Shown here: piece after piece, positions 52,242 through 60,886 of the stretch
How the letters are laid out: each line of letters opens with the position of its first letter
Numbering within the stretch: the first letter of the stretch is position 1
Source of the DNA: Chitinophaga jiangningensis
Lineage (GTDB): Bacteria; Bacteroidota; Bacteroidia; Chitinophagales; Chitinophagaceae
Assembly (NCBI RefSeq): GCF_900142605.1
Contig: NZ_FRBL01000003.1
Location: 558,001 to 622,000 of the forward strand
Reading direction: 5' to 3'
Length of the DNA stretch: 64,000 bases
Translations under genes and position numbers: made by a program
The notes under the pieces: generated by a model
The model's database searches: none
What the model was told of the DNA's origin: nothing
Seen by the model: only the letters and a program-made list of their open reading frames with translations

Positions 52242-52261
52242 CAGTTCAAACCCAAAACCCA

Positions 52262-52632
52262 ATTAAACTAATAATAAATAATTGATATTAAGCACGCTGA
52301 ATAAAATTATCTAAACCAACACTTTATTTAATGAAGAAAACTATCATTATACATTAAATTATTCCCTTACTTATCAATCTTTTGCCGGAAAAACAATGCG
52401 GATACCCAGGTATACTACTCCCAGAAACAGCTCATCTCATCATAAGTTTTATTTCTATAATTTATTGATTTAGATAGATATAAATCAAGTATTTTAAAGC
52501 AACGCATTAAACAACACCTTCACATTATAAAAATCCCACCTGTAAAAAGTACCACTACCCTATTTTCCAGCGTAACTCGCATTTTGTTGCCTGAGTGGCC
52601 CGAGTTTCGCAAAATGCCCTTATATTGCCATT
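52262..52632. other. AT-rich intergenic region upstream of xerD
   Basis: About 370 bases with no coding signal or strong repeat. A TATATTG box at 52621 just before the xerD start is a weak -7 candidate. Confidence 0.6.
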
Positions 52633-53532
52633 ATGTGGGAATCGTTCCGAAAATTATTTAAGGGTTACCTCCAATTAGAAAGGTCCCTTTCCGGTAATTC
52701 TATAGAAGCTTACCTCCGGGATGTGGAGAAACTGGAGCAGTACCTCCAGGCGAACGGGCAGGAAAAATTACGCCCTCAGGATGTGACCCTGCAAGATCTG
52801 CAAAGTTGCGTGCAATGGGTTGCAAAACTCGGAATGACACCAGCCTCCCAGGCGCGCATCATCTCCGGTATAAAGGCATTTTACAAGTTCCTGCTCATGG
52901 AAGACATGGCTAAGGAAGACCCCAGTCAGTTACTGGAAGCTCCCAAGCTCCAGCGAAAATTACCGGATGTGCTCACTTTTGAAGAAATTGAACTGATCAT
53001 CTCCCAAATACAACTGGATACGCCGGAAGGCCACCGCAACAGAGCCATACTGGAAACCATGTATAGCTGCGGACTACGTGTAAGCGAGGTCGTGAACCTG
53101 CAAATCACACAGTTACATTTCGATGTGGGATTCATCCGGGTAATCGGAAAAGGAAACAAGGAACGGCTGGTACCAATCGGCAAGGACGCCATGAAGCAGA
53201 TAGATATGTACCGCCGCAATATTCGTATACACGTCCCCGTGAAGCAGGGCGAAGAAGATACTGTTTTCCTCAACCGCCGGGGCAGCGCGCTGAGCAGGGT
53301 CATGATTTTCCTGGTCATTAAAGACCTGGTGAAACTCGCGGGGATAGAAAAGAATGTGTCGCCCCACACCTTTCGGCACTCTTTTGCGACACACCTGGTG
53401 GAAGGCGGTGCTGACCTGAGGGCCGTACAGGAAATGCTGGGTCATGAAAGCATCACCACCACCGAAATCTATACGCATATCGACAGGGAATACCTCAGGG
53501 ATACCCTCCAGCGATTCCATCCAAGGTTCTGA
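52633..53532 (+). CDS. xerD: Tyrosine recombinase XerD
   Basis: A 299-aa tyrosine recombinase that resolves chromosome dimers at dif together with XerC. The catalytic set is R (SCGLRVSEV), K (GKGNKERLV), HxxR (HTFRHSFATHLVEGG), H (MLGHESITT) and the nucleophile Y (EIYTHIDREYL). The N-terminal SAM-like domain covers about residues 1-90. No dif site can be identified here. Its 3' end appears partly copied downstream. Confidence 0.96.
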   Translation: MWESFRKLFKGYLQLERSLSGNSIEAYLRDVEKLEQYLQANGQEKLRPQDVTLQDLQSCVQWVAKLGMTPASQARIISGIKAFYKFLLMEDMAKEDPSQLLEAPKLQRKLPDVLTFEEIELIISQIQLDTPEGHRNRAILETMYSCGLRVSEVVNLQITQLHFDVGFIRVIGKGNKERLVPIGKDAMKQIDMYRRNIRIHVPVKQGEEDTVFLNRRGSALSRVMIFLVIKDLVKLAGIEKNVSPHTFRHSFATHLVEGGADLRAVQEMLGHESITTTEIYTHIDREYLRDTLQRFHPRF

Positions 53533-53604
53533 TCATGCGAATAGCCCTATGGACAGCAAAGGGATCATTATGCGAGCGATTCCATCTGTGGGTCTGATCA
53601 AAGC
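53511..53604 (+). repeat. Partial direct copy of the xerD 3' end
   Basis: The last codons of xerD (53511-53535, GCGATTCCAT...TCTGATCA) recur 64 bases downstream at 53575-53599 with about 21 of 25 bases identical. Confidence 0.65.
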
Positions 53605-53712
53605 CTTATTTGTCACCAGCTAATCGTACTGTACATACAGCAGCTCCCCCTTATATTTATTAAATCCGGCTGGGAACCTGGATTGCTTCGATCCTTCGCG
53701 GGTATAAAACGA

Positions 53713-53739
53713 AGCGGCCCCGCTGTTAACGGAGCCGCT
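53713..53739 (-). terminator. Possible terminator of the gene at 53756
   Basis: A stem AGCGGC/GCCGCT (53713-53718 with 53734-53739) with an inner CCG/CGG step and one mismatch, followed on the minus strand by a T-rich TCGTTTTAT. Confidence 0.6.
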
Positions 53740-53755
53740 CTCAAACATTGGGTCA

Positions 53756-54667
53756 TTAATCTTTCACAATAAGCCTGCTGTGCACCCTAGCTGCAGGAAT
53801 CCGAGCGCGACCCTTGCGGGTGTCGACACGACTCCTTACATGATGGAGCCAGGTACTGATATGACGGGTAGCCCTGGTAAAGATGCCGGGCTTATAAATA
53901 ATATCCAGATGGGAACAGGGAGCTACGTCCTGTCGGTCCGAAGCCATCGCATGCGACTCATCTTCTGCCCAGATAAGCTGGTCATGCCGGTAAATCTTGA
54001 AGAAGATATCCGGCCCCTGGTTACTACGGCCATCCCGAACCAACTGCAATCTGCCGGTATATAAATCTCTCCTTGAAAAATGCATGGTATACCTGCCAAA
54101 CTCGTTTGTATAGGTTTCGGCTATTCTTTTGCCGGTAACGGCATTATAGGCAGTCACTTTCAGGTGTGGTTCACCACTAAAGCCTGTCTGACTCTTCACT
54201 ACACCTGTAATGACCCAGGCGCCGGCATTCCGGTAAATTTCCGCCCAGGCATCGGGAGGAATGAGATAGGCATATGCAGCCAGATATTGTCCGTTTTGCT
54301 TTTTCCAATGGGGCACCAGGTAACTTAACCGGTAGTTGCGGGACTTAAGGTTACCGGTTTTGCCTGGCATCTCATCCAAACAGAGATTTAATTCCAGGGC
54401 TTCGGTAAACAAATGAATTTCCTCCCACTCCATGCGGAAGTTGCCCATGTGGTCAAGGGTAGCTTCCGCCAGTAGCCGGTCCGCCTTCAGTAACACTTCA
54501 TGCGCCGTAAGCGGCCGAAGGTTATTAAAGTGACCTTTTACAATGCTCAGGTGATCACCGGATTGGTTGACTCCCGGTAAATAGACCCTGATGCGTGCAT
54601 TAACCAGTGGCTCAATGCAGTCGTCACCAATCAACGCAGAGATGTTGCCAATTAACAGGTAACTCAT
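53756..54667 (-). CDS. Protein of unknown function with transthyretin-like segments
   Basis: A 303-aa protein with no signal peptide. It appears to hold two beta-sandwich segments of transthyretin or carboxypeptidase-regulatory type: residues 1-85 (YLLIGNISALIGDDCIEPL, then ARIRVYLPG) and about 175-275 (VITGVVKSQTGFSGEPHLKV, TNEFGRYTMHFSRR, GPDIFFKIYRHDQLIW). The C-terminus is Arg/His-rich (IFTRATRHISTWLHHVRSR). I chose the ATG that gives MSYLLIGN; an earlier in-frame start gives an odd leader. No known function. Confidence 0.65.
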   Translation of the reverse strand: MSYLLIGNISALIGDDCIEPLVNARIRVYLPGVNQSGDHLSIVKGHFNNLRPLTAHEVLLKADRLLAEATLDHMGNFRMEWEEIHLFTEALELNLCLDEMPGKTGNLKSRNYRLSYLVPHWKKQNGQYLAAYAYLIPPDAWAEIYRNAGAWVITGVVKSQTGFSGEPHLKVTAYNAVTGKRIAETYTNEFGRYTMHFSRRDLYTGRLQLVRDGRSNQGPDIFFKIYRHDQLIWAEDESHAMASDRQDVAPCSHLDIIYKPGIFTRATRHISTWLHHVRSRVDTRKGRARIPAARVHSRLIVKD

Positions 54668-55106
54668 AGTTAAATTTTTAAAAAAAGGGGTTAACGAGTT
54701 TAACCTAATACTGTTTAAGGGCACAGTATAACCCTCTGCAAAATGCTAACTACAAACAAACATGGTAGAAAGGCCTGTTTTCTGTATCGAATGTACTGTC
54801 CGTTGATAAAATAGTCTGTCGGTATATCGACACTACAAAGATTGATAACTTCCACCCGTCAATCAAGCGTTAAATAACTGATAATACGGAATGCGTAGAA
54901 ATACGCAATTTTATGACACTGACACCTGATTACAATAAACGGCATCTTGTATATTACTTCTGCAAATCCTTTACTATCAAGGATTACAGCCACACCAGAT
55001 GAGTTTAAACGCTTACCAGCGGCATCTCAGGCCTATTGGTAGTGTAAAAATTTATAATAATTTTACCGCAGACTATTTCTAACTCCTAAATCTAAAACTA
55101 ACACTT
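54668..55106. other. Intergenic region between divergent genes
   Basis: About 440 bases of low-complexity AT-rich sequence. A near-palindrome (GTAAAAATT around 55044-55052 facing AATTTTAC at 55059-55066) lies about 40 bases before the start at 55107 and may be an operator. I see no gene. Confidence 0.5.
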
Positions 55107-55520
55107 ATGAGCGCTTCAAACCGCCCTTCCATTTCTGAAGCCGGTGGCTTCATCTCTAAAGAGAGAATGGATACATTGCTTGGCAACTATGCAGCAGAAC
55201 ATGCTGATCAGAAATCTGCCGATTTTGTAAAAGCTATGTGCTTTTCTAAAGACAAAGTGCTGGAACTCCTGGCTGATGACAGAGCTGCGGGTCTGAGAAT
55301 TTATTACGGTATTCATATCGATACAGATGGTGATGGTATCAAAGAGAAGAAAATGGTGCTGGTAGCAACCGATGCTGATGGTAATGACATTCTGCCTGCA
55401 GGTGCTTCACTAGATGGTGTACAATCCAAGGACATGGCTTTGATCCTGGACGACGGTCTTCCTTGCCCTAATTACTGCGGCGGCGGCGGCGGTGGTGGTA
55501 CAGACCAAAAACCAGAATAA
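55107..55520 (+). CDS. Small protein with Cys/Gly-rich tail
   Basis: A 137-aa protein lacking a signal peptide. The middle is a beta-rich domain (GLRIYYGIHIDTDGDGIKEK, then MVLVATDADGNDILPAG) of a kind that recurs in Bacteroidota as uncharacterised proteins. Its end is DGLPCPNYCGG followed by a run of glycines (residues 119-131) and TDQKPE: a CPNYC pair (cysteines 120 and 124) next to a flexible tail. It could be a modified or exported peptide or a metal ligand. It starts a cluster with a membrane protein, a histidine kinase and a regulator. Confidence 0.7.
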   Translation: MSASNRPSISEAGGFISKERMDTLLGNYAAEHADQKSADFVKAMCFSKDKVLELLADDRAAGLRIYYGIHIDTDGDGIKEKKMVLVATDADGNDILPAGASLDGVQSKDMALILDDGLPCPNYCGGGGGGGTDQKPE

Positions 55521-55574
55521 TTACTGTTGCCAAAATTATCATAAAAGAAAGATAGATTACTTGTGCTTACAATA

Positions 55575-56246
55575 ATGCTAACGGTATTTTGGTGTATGTT
55601 GGGGATCGAATTCCTGGTTCTGATCCCCTTCCTATTAAAATACAGACAACTGGACCCTTCTTCGAAATGGATTTTTTACTACATACTGCTGTCACTCCTC
55701 TTTTCTGCAGGTTCCTACCTGATTATGGTGCTGTATAAAAACAATATGTGGTACTTCAATCTGATGCATTTCCTTCAGTTTGTTGTACTATCTATGTTCT
55801 ATATTTCATGTATCAAATCCCCTAAACTACGATACATCATACTTCGCCTTCCAATTGTCATGCTATTTGTTTTCTCCGTCGACTTCTTTCGGATCGATGG
55901 AATGAAATTCTATAACTCTGTATCCACCGGCCTGAAGGCAGCTCTAATGATATTCTACGCTATATCATTATTCATGCAGCAACTCAGTGATAAAGAATTG
56001 ATTGAAAAATCGATATACATAAACTCTTTACCTACGTTCTGGTACAATTCAGGATTATTCCTGTACTTTTGCTCGACTATTCTCTTTTCAATCAGTCTGA
56101 GTCTGTTTCAAAAAACACAGCACGAAAATCCGGATAAAATGGTGCTCGTAACTTATAGTATCACGTATGCCATCGGCAGTATTTCGATGATCTTGTTTTA
56201 CATCGGACTAAGCAAGACGAAACTATTGAAGTATGCGGATCACTGA
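55575..56246 (+). CDS. Polytopic membrane protein upstream of a two-component pair
   Basis: A 223-aa protein with about six or seven hydrophobic helices (for example FWCMLGIEFLVLIPFLLKY, MHFLQFVVLSMFYISCI, SLPTFWYNSGLFLYFCSTIL). I recognise no family. The ATG at 55575 is preferred; a GTG 12 bases earlier is possible. Its stop is 14 bases inside the histidine kinase reading frame, so the two are translated together, suggesting it is the sensor or channel part of the system. Confidence 0.8.
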   Translation: MLTVFWCMLGIEFLVLIPFLLKYRQLDPSSKWIFYYILLSLLFSAGSYLIMVLYKNNMWYFNLMHFLQFVVLSMFYISCIKSPKLRYIILRLPIVMLFVFSVDFFRIDGMKFYNSVSTGLKAALMIFYAISLFMQQLSDKELIEKSIYINSLPTFWYNSGLFLYFCSTILFSISLSLFQKTQHENPDKMVLVTYSITYAIGSISMILFYIGLSKTKLLKYADH

Positions 56247-57024
56247 TATTATTATTGTCGGGACCACAGTAATGCTCATTTTAGCTATTGTGGTAATACT
56301 GCTGGTAATGCTCCAACAGAAACAGGTAATTCAACATAAATTAATCATTCGGGATAAGGATCTTCAACTCCAACGTGAGCGCCTCGAAGCCATCCTGCAA
56401 GGGCAGGAACTGGAACGTAAACGCATTGCAGAAGACCTCCACGACGAAGTGGGTGCACAGCTGTCTGTGCTGAAATTAACCATCGGCGGCCTCCAGCCTC
56501 TCCTTAAAACAGGCAACGGAGAAACCGAACGGTTAAAGGAAACGAAAGAATTCACTGATACCATTATTCAGCAACTTAGGTTTATTTCACAAAGCCTGCA
56601 TCCGCAAGCCCTCGACAATCTGGGCCTGGCACACGCACTGGATTCTTTCTGTAACCTGATGAATAAAAACAAGCAGGTAGCTATTCATTTCAAAACACCG
56701 GAAAACACTATTCCGGTGGATAAGTCCAAGGCATTACATGTATACCGTGTAGTACAGGAACTGATCAACAACATTGTAAAGCACGCGGAAGCTACCAGCA
56801 TTGAAATCACCTATAAATGCACGCCCAATCTCCTGACTGTAGACGTGGCTGACAACGGTAACGGCAAACTGCTCGATACCCTGACGGAATCAAAAAAGAA
56901 AACAGGCAGCCTGGGATTGAAAAATATAGAGAGCAGACTCAATATCATCAACGGCACCATCTCCTACAACAGACGAAATCCGATTGGAACCGTGGCACAG
57001 ATTAATGTAGAGAACTATCAGTAA
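56233..57024 (+). CDS. NarX-type sensor histidine kinase, short
   Basis: A 263-aa kinase with one membrane helix at 6-27, a short coiled linker, HisKA_3 with His70 (RIAEDLHDEVGAQLSVLKL) and an HATPase_c domain (VVQELINNIVKHA, DNGNGKLLD, GLKNIESRL). It has no extracellular sensor of its own; the coupled membrane protein may supply that. The partner regulator is encoded 132 bases on. Confidence 0.92.
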   Translation: MRITDIIIVGTTVMLILAIVVILLVMLQQKQVIQHKLIIRDKDLQLQRERLEAILQGQELERKRIAEDLHDEVGAQLSVLKLTIGGLQPLLKTGNGETERLKETKEFTDTIIQQLRFISQSLHPQALDNLGLAHALDSFCNLMNKNKQVAIHFKTPENTIPVDKSKALHVYRVVQELINNIVKHAEATSIEITYKCTPNLLTVDVADNGNGKLLDTLTESKKKTGSLGLKNIESRLNIINGTISYNRRNPIGTVAQINVENYQ

Positions 57025-57072
57025 TCTGCTCAGAATTAATTGATTCTTATGTAGTTTTATTCTAAATTGCCA

Positions 57073-57102
57073 ACTGATTCATACTAACTGGTATGAATCA
57101 GT
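57073..57102. promoter_or_regulatory. Inverted repeat between kinase and regulator genes
   Basis: A perfect 12-bp inverted repeat (57073-57084 with 57091-57102, ACTGATTCATAC/GTATGAATCAGT) with a 6-nt loop. No T-run follows directly, so it may be an operator for autoregulation rather than a terminator. Confidence 0.65.
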
Positions 57103-57156
57103 GTGATTTAATAATTCTTGGAATAATAATGTAATTCTCTATAAACTGTCCTCCAG

Positions 57157-57816
57157 ATGACACACCATATAAAAGTGGCAATTGCCGACGATCATAAGAT
57201 CTTCCGCAGTGGAGTCATTAACACACTTATCCCGTATGAAAATATCAGTGTAATATTCGAAGCTGATGATGGCCAGCATTTGCTGGATATCATGGAAAAA
57301 CAACAGCCGGATGTTATCCTGATGGACCTGAAGATGCCCAACATGGACGGTATTGAGGCTACCGTAAAAGTAAAGGCCAAATACCCGGATGTCAAAGTGA
57401 TTATCCTCACCATGTACGAAGATGATAACTTCATCGTACACCTGGTGGAAAACGGGGCCAACGCCTACCTGCTTAAAAATGCCGAACCGGAAGAGATTTA
57501 CGAAGCCATCTGCACCACCTATGACAAAGGGTTTTACTTCAACGAGAACGTAAACCTGGCACTGCTCAAAAAAGTGCTGCACAAAACCAAGCAGCATATT
57601 AAGCCAACACTCAAAAATGAAGTGCAGCTCAATGACCGGGAGATGGAAGTACTTAAATTGATCTGCAACGAACAAACCACACAGGAAATTTCAGAAAAGA
57701 TCTTCCTCAGTCCACGTACCGTGGAAGGTATCCGCCAAAAACTTCTGGAAAAACTGAATGTAAAAAACAGTGTAGGTATTGTGCTCTATGCCTTCCGTAA
57801 CGGCCTGATCGAATAA
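57157..57816 (+). CDS. LuxR/NarL-family response regulator
   Basis: A 219-aa regulator with a receiver (Asp57 in VILMDLKMPNMDG, switch residues ILTMYEDD and YLLKNAE) and a C-terminal LuxR helix-turn-helix (LNDREMEVLKLICNEQTTQEISEKIFLSPRTVEGIRQKL). Its likely partner is the short kinase at 56233. Its targets are not known, but the inverted repeat at 57073 is a candidate site. Confidence 0.94.
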   Translation: MTHHIKVAIADDHKIFRSGVINTLIPYENISVIFEADDGQHLLDIMEKQQPDVILMDLKMPNMDGIEATVKVKAKYPDVKVIILTMYEDDNFIVHLVENGANAYLLKNAEPEEIYEAICTTYDKGFYFNENVNLALLKKVLHKTKQHIKPTLKNEVQLNDREMEVLKLICNEQTTQEISEKIFLSPRTVEGIRQKLLEKLNVKNSVGIVLYAFRNGLIE

Positions 57817-57842
57817 CGCCACCAATATTCTCAACATATAAT

Positions 57843-58688
57843 ATGAAAACGATCAAAACACTTGCGGTAGCCACCGGCTGCGCAATCGTACTGTACGCAG
57901 GATCTGCTTTCGCCCAGGTTAAAGTACCTGCGCCAAGCCCCAGCCAGACTATTAAACAACAATTCGCTCTTTCCAGCGTAGAACTGAACTACTCCCGCCC
58001 GAACATGAACGGCCGCACCATCCTGGGCGACCTCGTGCCTTACGATAAAGTATGGAGAACCGGTGCCAACAGCGCTACCACCATCACTTTCGGTGAAGAC
58101 GTAACCTTCGGCGGCAAACCAGTACCTGCGGGTAAATACGGCCTGGTTACCATTCCTGGCAAACAATCCTGGACCGTAATCCTCAGCAAAAACCTGAACA
58201 TCACCAAACCGGCAGATTACAAACAGGAAGAGGATGTAGCCCGTGTAACCGTTACGCCTAAACGCAACGGCGCCGCACAGCAAACCTTCTCCATCGATTT
58301 CCAGAATATCCAGTACAAATCAATGGACCTGGTGATCAGCTGGGATAAATTCAGCGTACCTGTAGGCATCGCCGCTAACATCGACGGACAAATCCAGTCC
58401 CAGATCGAAGCCGCTATGCAAACGGACAAAAAGCCTTACTTCCAGGCAGCTCTCTACTATGCTGACATGAATAAGGACCTGAAAAAAGCAGTTACCTACA
58501 TTGATCAGGCGGCTGAACAGCAACCTGATGCCTTCTGGGTACTGTACCAGAAAGCCCGTATCCACTCCCTCGTAAAAGATAACGCGGTAGCTAAAGCTGC
58601 TGCGCAACAATCCATGGAGCTGGCTAAAAAAGCAGAAAGCGCTGACTACGTAGCACTGAACACCAAGCTGCTGGCAACACTGAAATAA
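57843..58688 (+). CDS. DUF2911 exported protein
   Basis: A 281-aa protein with a signal peptide (LAVATGCAIVLYAGSAFAQ) and the DUF2911 domain (VELNYSRPNMNGRTILGDLVPYDKVWRTGANSATTI, GKYGLVTIPG). The C-terminal third has a TPR-like helical stretch (KKAVTYIDQAAEQQPDAFWVLYQ). Function unknown. It follows the LuxR regulator by 26 bases and may be in its operon or its target. Confidence 0.9.
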   Translation: MKTIKTLAVATGCAIVLYAGSAFAQVKVPAPSPSQTIKQQFALSSVELNYSRPNMNGRTILGDLVPYDKVWRTGANSATTITFGEDVTFGGKPVPAGKYGLVTIPGKQSWTVILSKNLNITKPADYKQEEDVARVTVTPKRNGAAQQTFSIDFQNIQYKSMDLVISWDKFSVPVGIAANIDGQIQSQIEAAMQTDKKPYFQAALYYADMNKDLKKAVTYIDQAAEQQPDAFWVLYQKARIHSLVKDNAVAKAAAQQSMELAKKAESADYVALNTKLLATLK

Positions 58689-58710
58689 GCTTCAATGCTA
58701 TAAAAATGAA

Positions 58711-58743
58711 AGAGACGCAAAATGAATTGCGTCTCTTTTTTAT
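58711..58743. terminator. Bidirectional terminator
   Basis: A 10-bp stem (58711-58720 with 58727-58736, AGAGACGCAA) with a 6-nt loop and a T-run; serves DUF2911 and possibly the convergent symporter gene. Confidence 0.88.
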
Positions 58744-58771
58744 TGGTGGTCTTCGCAGGAAGCAAAGCAGT

Positions 58772-60460
58772 TTAAGCAGTTTTTTTCATAAACGGCTGCA
58801 GTACTAACGCTAACGCCAGTACGAGCATACAGCCAATCGCATTGAGCCAGAGGAAAGACACCACTTCCATCCAAAACAAGATCAACACTACCACCTGGGC
58901 AATGATAGCCGCCGTGAAAGTAGCCGTTCCCCCCACTCTTTTCAGGTAAAATGCCACCAGGAATATCCCCAGCGTGGTACCGTAAAACCACGAACCCAGC
59001 ACGTTTACCACTTCAATCAGGCTACCCAGACCACTGGCAAACTGGGCAACGGCAATACAGAACACTCCCCAGATGAGGGTCCACATCCTGGACATGCGTA
59101 CATATTTCTCCGGCGACTCCTCCCGCTTATACAACCGCTTGTATACATCCACCACTGTGGTGGAAGCCAGCGAGTTCAGGGCCGCTGCAATACTGCCCCA
59201 TGCTGCCAGGAAGATGATGGCTATCAGTAATCCCACGAGGCCTTTAGGCAAACTGTTGACCACAAAATGCAGGAAGATGTAATTCGTATCATTCGCATCT
59301 CCTGCCGGATCAGCATTTTTTATCAGAGTGATCGCTTCAGCACGCACGTGCTGCGCTTTGTCCTCCGTAGCCTGCAACGCTTGCTGCGCCGTGGATATCG
59401 CTGTTTGTTCGCCTTTATCAAGTGCTGCCGCCAGGTCTTTTACCTGGTGTTGCTTGGTGGTACTGAGTGAATTGAATTCATTCTCAAGCGCCGAAAGCGC
59501 TGCGCCATGTTCTGTTTTATGAATCCGCGCCAGCTGCGCTTCATTGAAAAACAAAGGCGCCCGGAAATAAAGATAGAACACAAATACCAACGCACCAATG
59601 AGCAGGATCAGGAATTGCATCGGTACCTTCACCAGTCCGTTTATCAATAGCCCCAGCCTGCTTTCCTTAACTGATTTGGCAGTCAGGTACCGGCCTACCT
59701 GTGACTGATCCGTACCAAAATAACTCAGGGCCAGGAAGAAGCCCCCTATTATCCCGCTCCATATATTGTATTTATCTTTCCAGTCGAAGTCAGTAACGAT
59801 CACGTTGAGCTTATTCATCTTCCCGGAAACCTGTAAAGCCTCCTTCATACCGATATTTTCCGGTAGCAGGTGTACCACCATCCAGCCGGCAAGGAACATG
59901 CCCGCAAAAATGACCAGCAGTTGCAATGTTTGTGTATAAGAAACCGCCCGGGTTCCACCGGCCACGGTATAGATAATCAGCAGGCCACCCATAATAAGGT
60001 TGGTCCAGTAAAGGTTCCATCCTAATAAGGACGACAGAATAATACTGGGGGCGCAAATGCTGATACCGGTCGATAAACCGCGCTGCACCAGGAACAACGC
60101 CGCCGTAAGCGTGCGTGTTTTCAGATCGAAACGCTGCTCCAGGAATTCGTAGGCGGTATATACTTTCAGCTTATGAAAGATGGGGACAAAGGTGATACAC
60201 AGCACCACCATCGCCAATGGTAATCCGAAATAATATTGCACGAAGCGCATACCATCCGTATACGCCTGACCAGGCGCGGATATGAAGGTAATTGCACTTG
60301 CCTGTGTGCCGATAATAGATAACAATACAATATACCAGGGCATCGATTGATTACCCAGGAAATAGCTTTCCATGCTCTGTTTGCCACGACTCTTCCATAC
60401 ACCATATAGTATGATGACGGACAAGGTAGCTACCAGCACTATCCAGTCTAATGAACTCAT
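58772..60460 (-). CDS. Sodium:solute symporter (SSS family)
   Basis: A 562-aa symporter with about 13 membrane helices. SSS hallmarks are FLGNQSMPWYIVLLSIIGTQASAITFI and the GGTRAVSYTQTLQLLVIFAGMF block. There is a long hydrophilic loop of about 110 residues (AHVRAEAITLIKN region) that is unusual for the family. The start is the ATG at 60460 (MSSLDWIVLVATL), which overlaps the small protein's stop in ATGA. The solute is unknown, although the partner PIG-L gene hints at an amino-sugar-containing compound. Confidence 0.9.
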   Translation of the reverse strand: MSSLDWIVLVATLSVIILYGVWKSRGKQSMESYFLGNQSMPWYIVLLSIIGTQASAITFISAPGQAYTDGMRFVQYYFGLPLAMVVLCITFVPIFHKLKVYTAYEFLEQRFDLKTRTLTAALFLVQRGLSTGISICAPSIILSSLLGWNLYWTNLIMGGLLIIYTVAGGTRAVSYTQTLQLLVIFAGMFLAGWMVVHLLPENIGMKEALQVSGKMNKLNVIVTDFDWKDKYNIWSGIIGGFFLALSYFGTDQSQVGRYLTAKSVKESRLGLLINGLVKVPMQFLILLIGALVFVFYLYFRAPLFFNEAQLARIHKTEHGAALSALENEFNSLSTTKQHQVKDLAAALDKGEQTAISTAQQALQATEDKAQHVRAEAITLIKNADPAGDANDTNYIFLHFVVNSLPKGLVGLLIAIIFLAAWGSIAAALNSLASTTVVDVYKRLYKREESPEKYVRMSRMWTLIWGVFCIAVAQFASGLGSLIEVVNVLGSWFYGTTLGIFLVAFYLKRVGGTATFTAAIIAQVVVLILFWMEVVSFLWLNAIGCMLVLALALVLQPFMKKTA

Positions 60461-60588
60461 GAAAATGTTTTGGTGAAGAGGTAGAAGAGAATAATCAGCA
60501 ATGCCAGCCATGCAACTACCAGGATATACCAGTAGTTCCAGGATGGAAATAACGGTGGCTTCTCTTCCTGCAGGTGATTGTCTTGCAT
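60457..60588 (-). CDS. 43-aa single-pass membrane protein coupled to the symporter
   Basis: Short gene encoding an acidic cytoplasmic start (MQDNHLQEEKPPLFPSWNYW) and a helix (YILVVAWLALLIILFYLFTK). Its TGA overlaps the symporter ATG (ATGA), so the two are translated together. Size and placement recall the small subunits of some symporters. It is below usual length cut-offs, which explains its absence from standard calls. Confidence 0.75.
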   Translation of the reverse strand: MQDNHLQEEKPPLFPSWNYWYILVVAWLALLIILFYLFTKTFS

Positions 60589-60623
60589 GGAATAGCGGAA
60601 TTACAGGTTCAATTCTATTTATT

Positions 60624-60699
60624 GATCCTTATCTACGGCACCTTCGGTGCCGTAGATAAGGATCATCTTCATCCTGCCTTCGGCAGGATGAAGATGATC
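60624..60699. terminator. Tandem double-hairpin element in the PIG-L/symporter gap
   Basis: A perfect 19-bp stem (60624-60642 with 60646-60664, loop TTC) and a perfect 18-bp stem (60661-60678 with 60682-60699, loop TTC) share GATC at 60661-60664. It lies just after the small membrane gene that ends the PIG-L transcript. Confidence 0.88.
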
Positions 60700-60706
60700 A
60701 GACTAT

Positions 60707-60880
60707 TTAATCATGGCTCTTAGTCCACAAAACCCCCGTGAGCAAACCCAAACCGATACCAATTATTAGTCCGATATGGATTCGTTTGATGCCGAAGCCT
60801 ATGAAGAGCCCGAGAAGGATGCAAAATATAGCTGCAATACGCATCCGCGGCCTCTTTGCATTTACATTATTGTCACTCAT
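60707..60880 (-). CDS. 57-aa membrane protein after the PIG-L gene
   Basis: A short gene with a basic cytoplasmic start (MSDNNVNAKRPRMR) and two hydrophobic helices (IAAIFCILLGLFIGFGI and IGLIIGIGLGLLTGVLW), ending in TKSHD. Start is 6 bases past the PIG-L stop, so it is cotranscribed. No known family; too short for standard calling. Confidence 0.72.
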   Translation of the reverse strand: MSDNNVNAKRPRMRIAAIFCILLGLFIGFGIKRIHIGLIIGIGLGLLTGVLWTKSHD

Positions 60881-60886
60881 GTGCTA

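Noticed and set aside
51968..52255. 95-codon minus-strand frame in the gene-poor gap
   Set aside because: Runs across the inverted repeat and has no motif.
54796..54826. CTGTCCGTTGA and CTGTCGGTA words upstream of the unknown protein at 53756, as another LytTR site
   Set aside because: The cores are about 19-20 bp apart rather than 21, and only two degenerate words are present.
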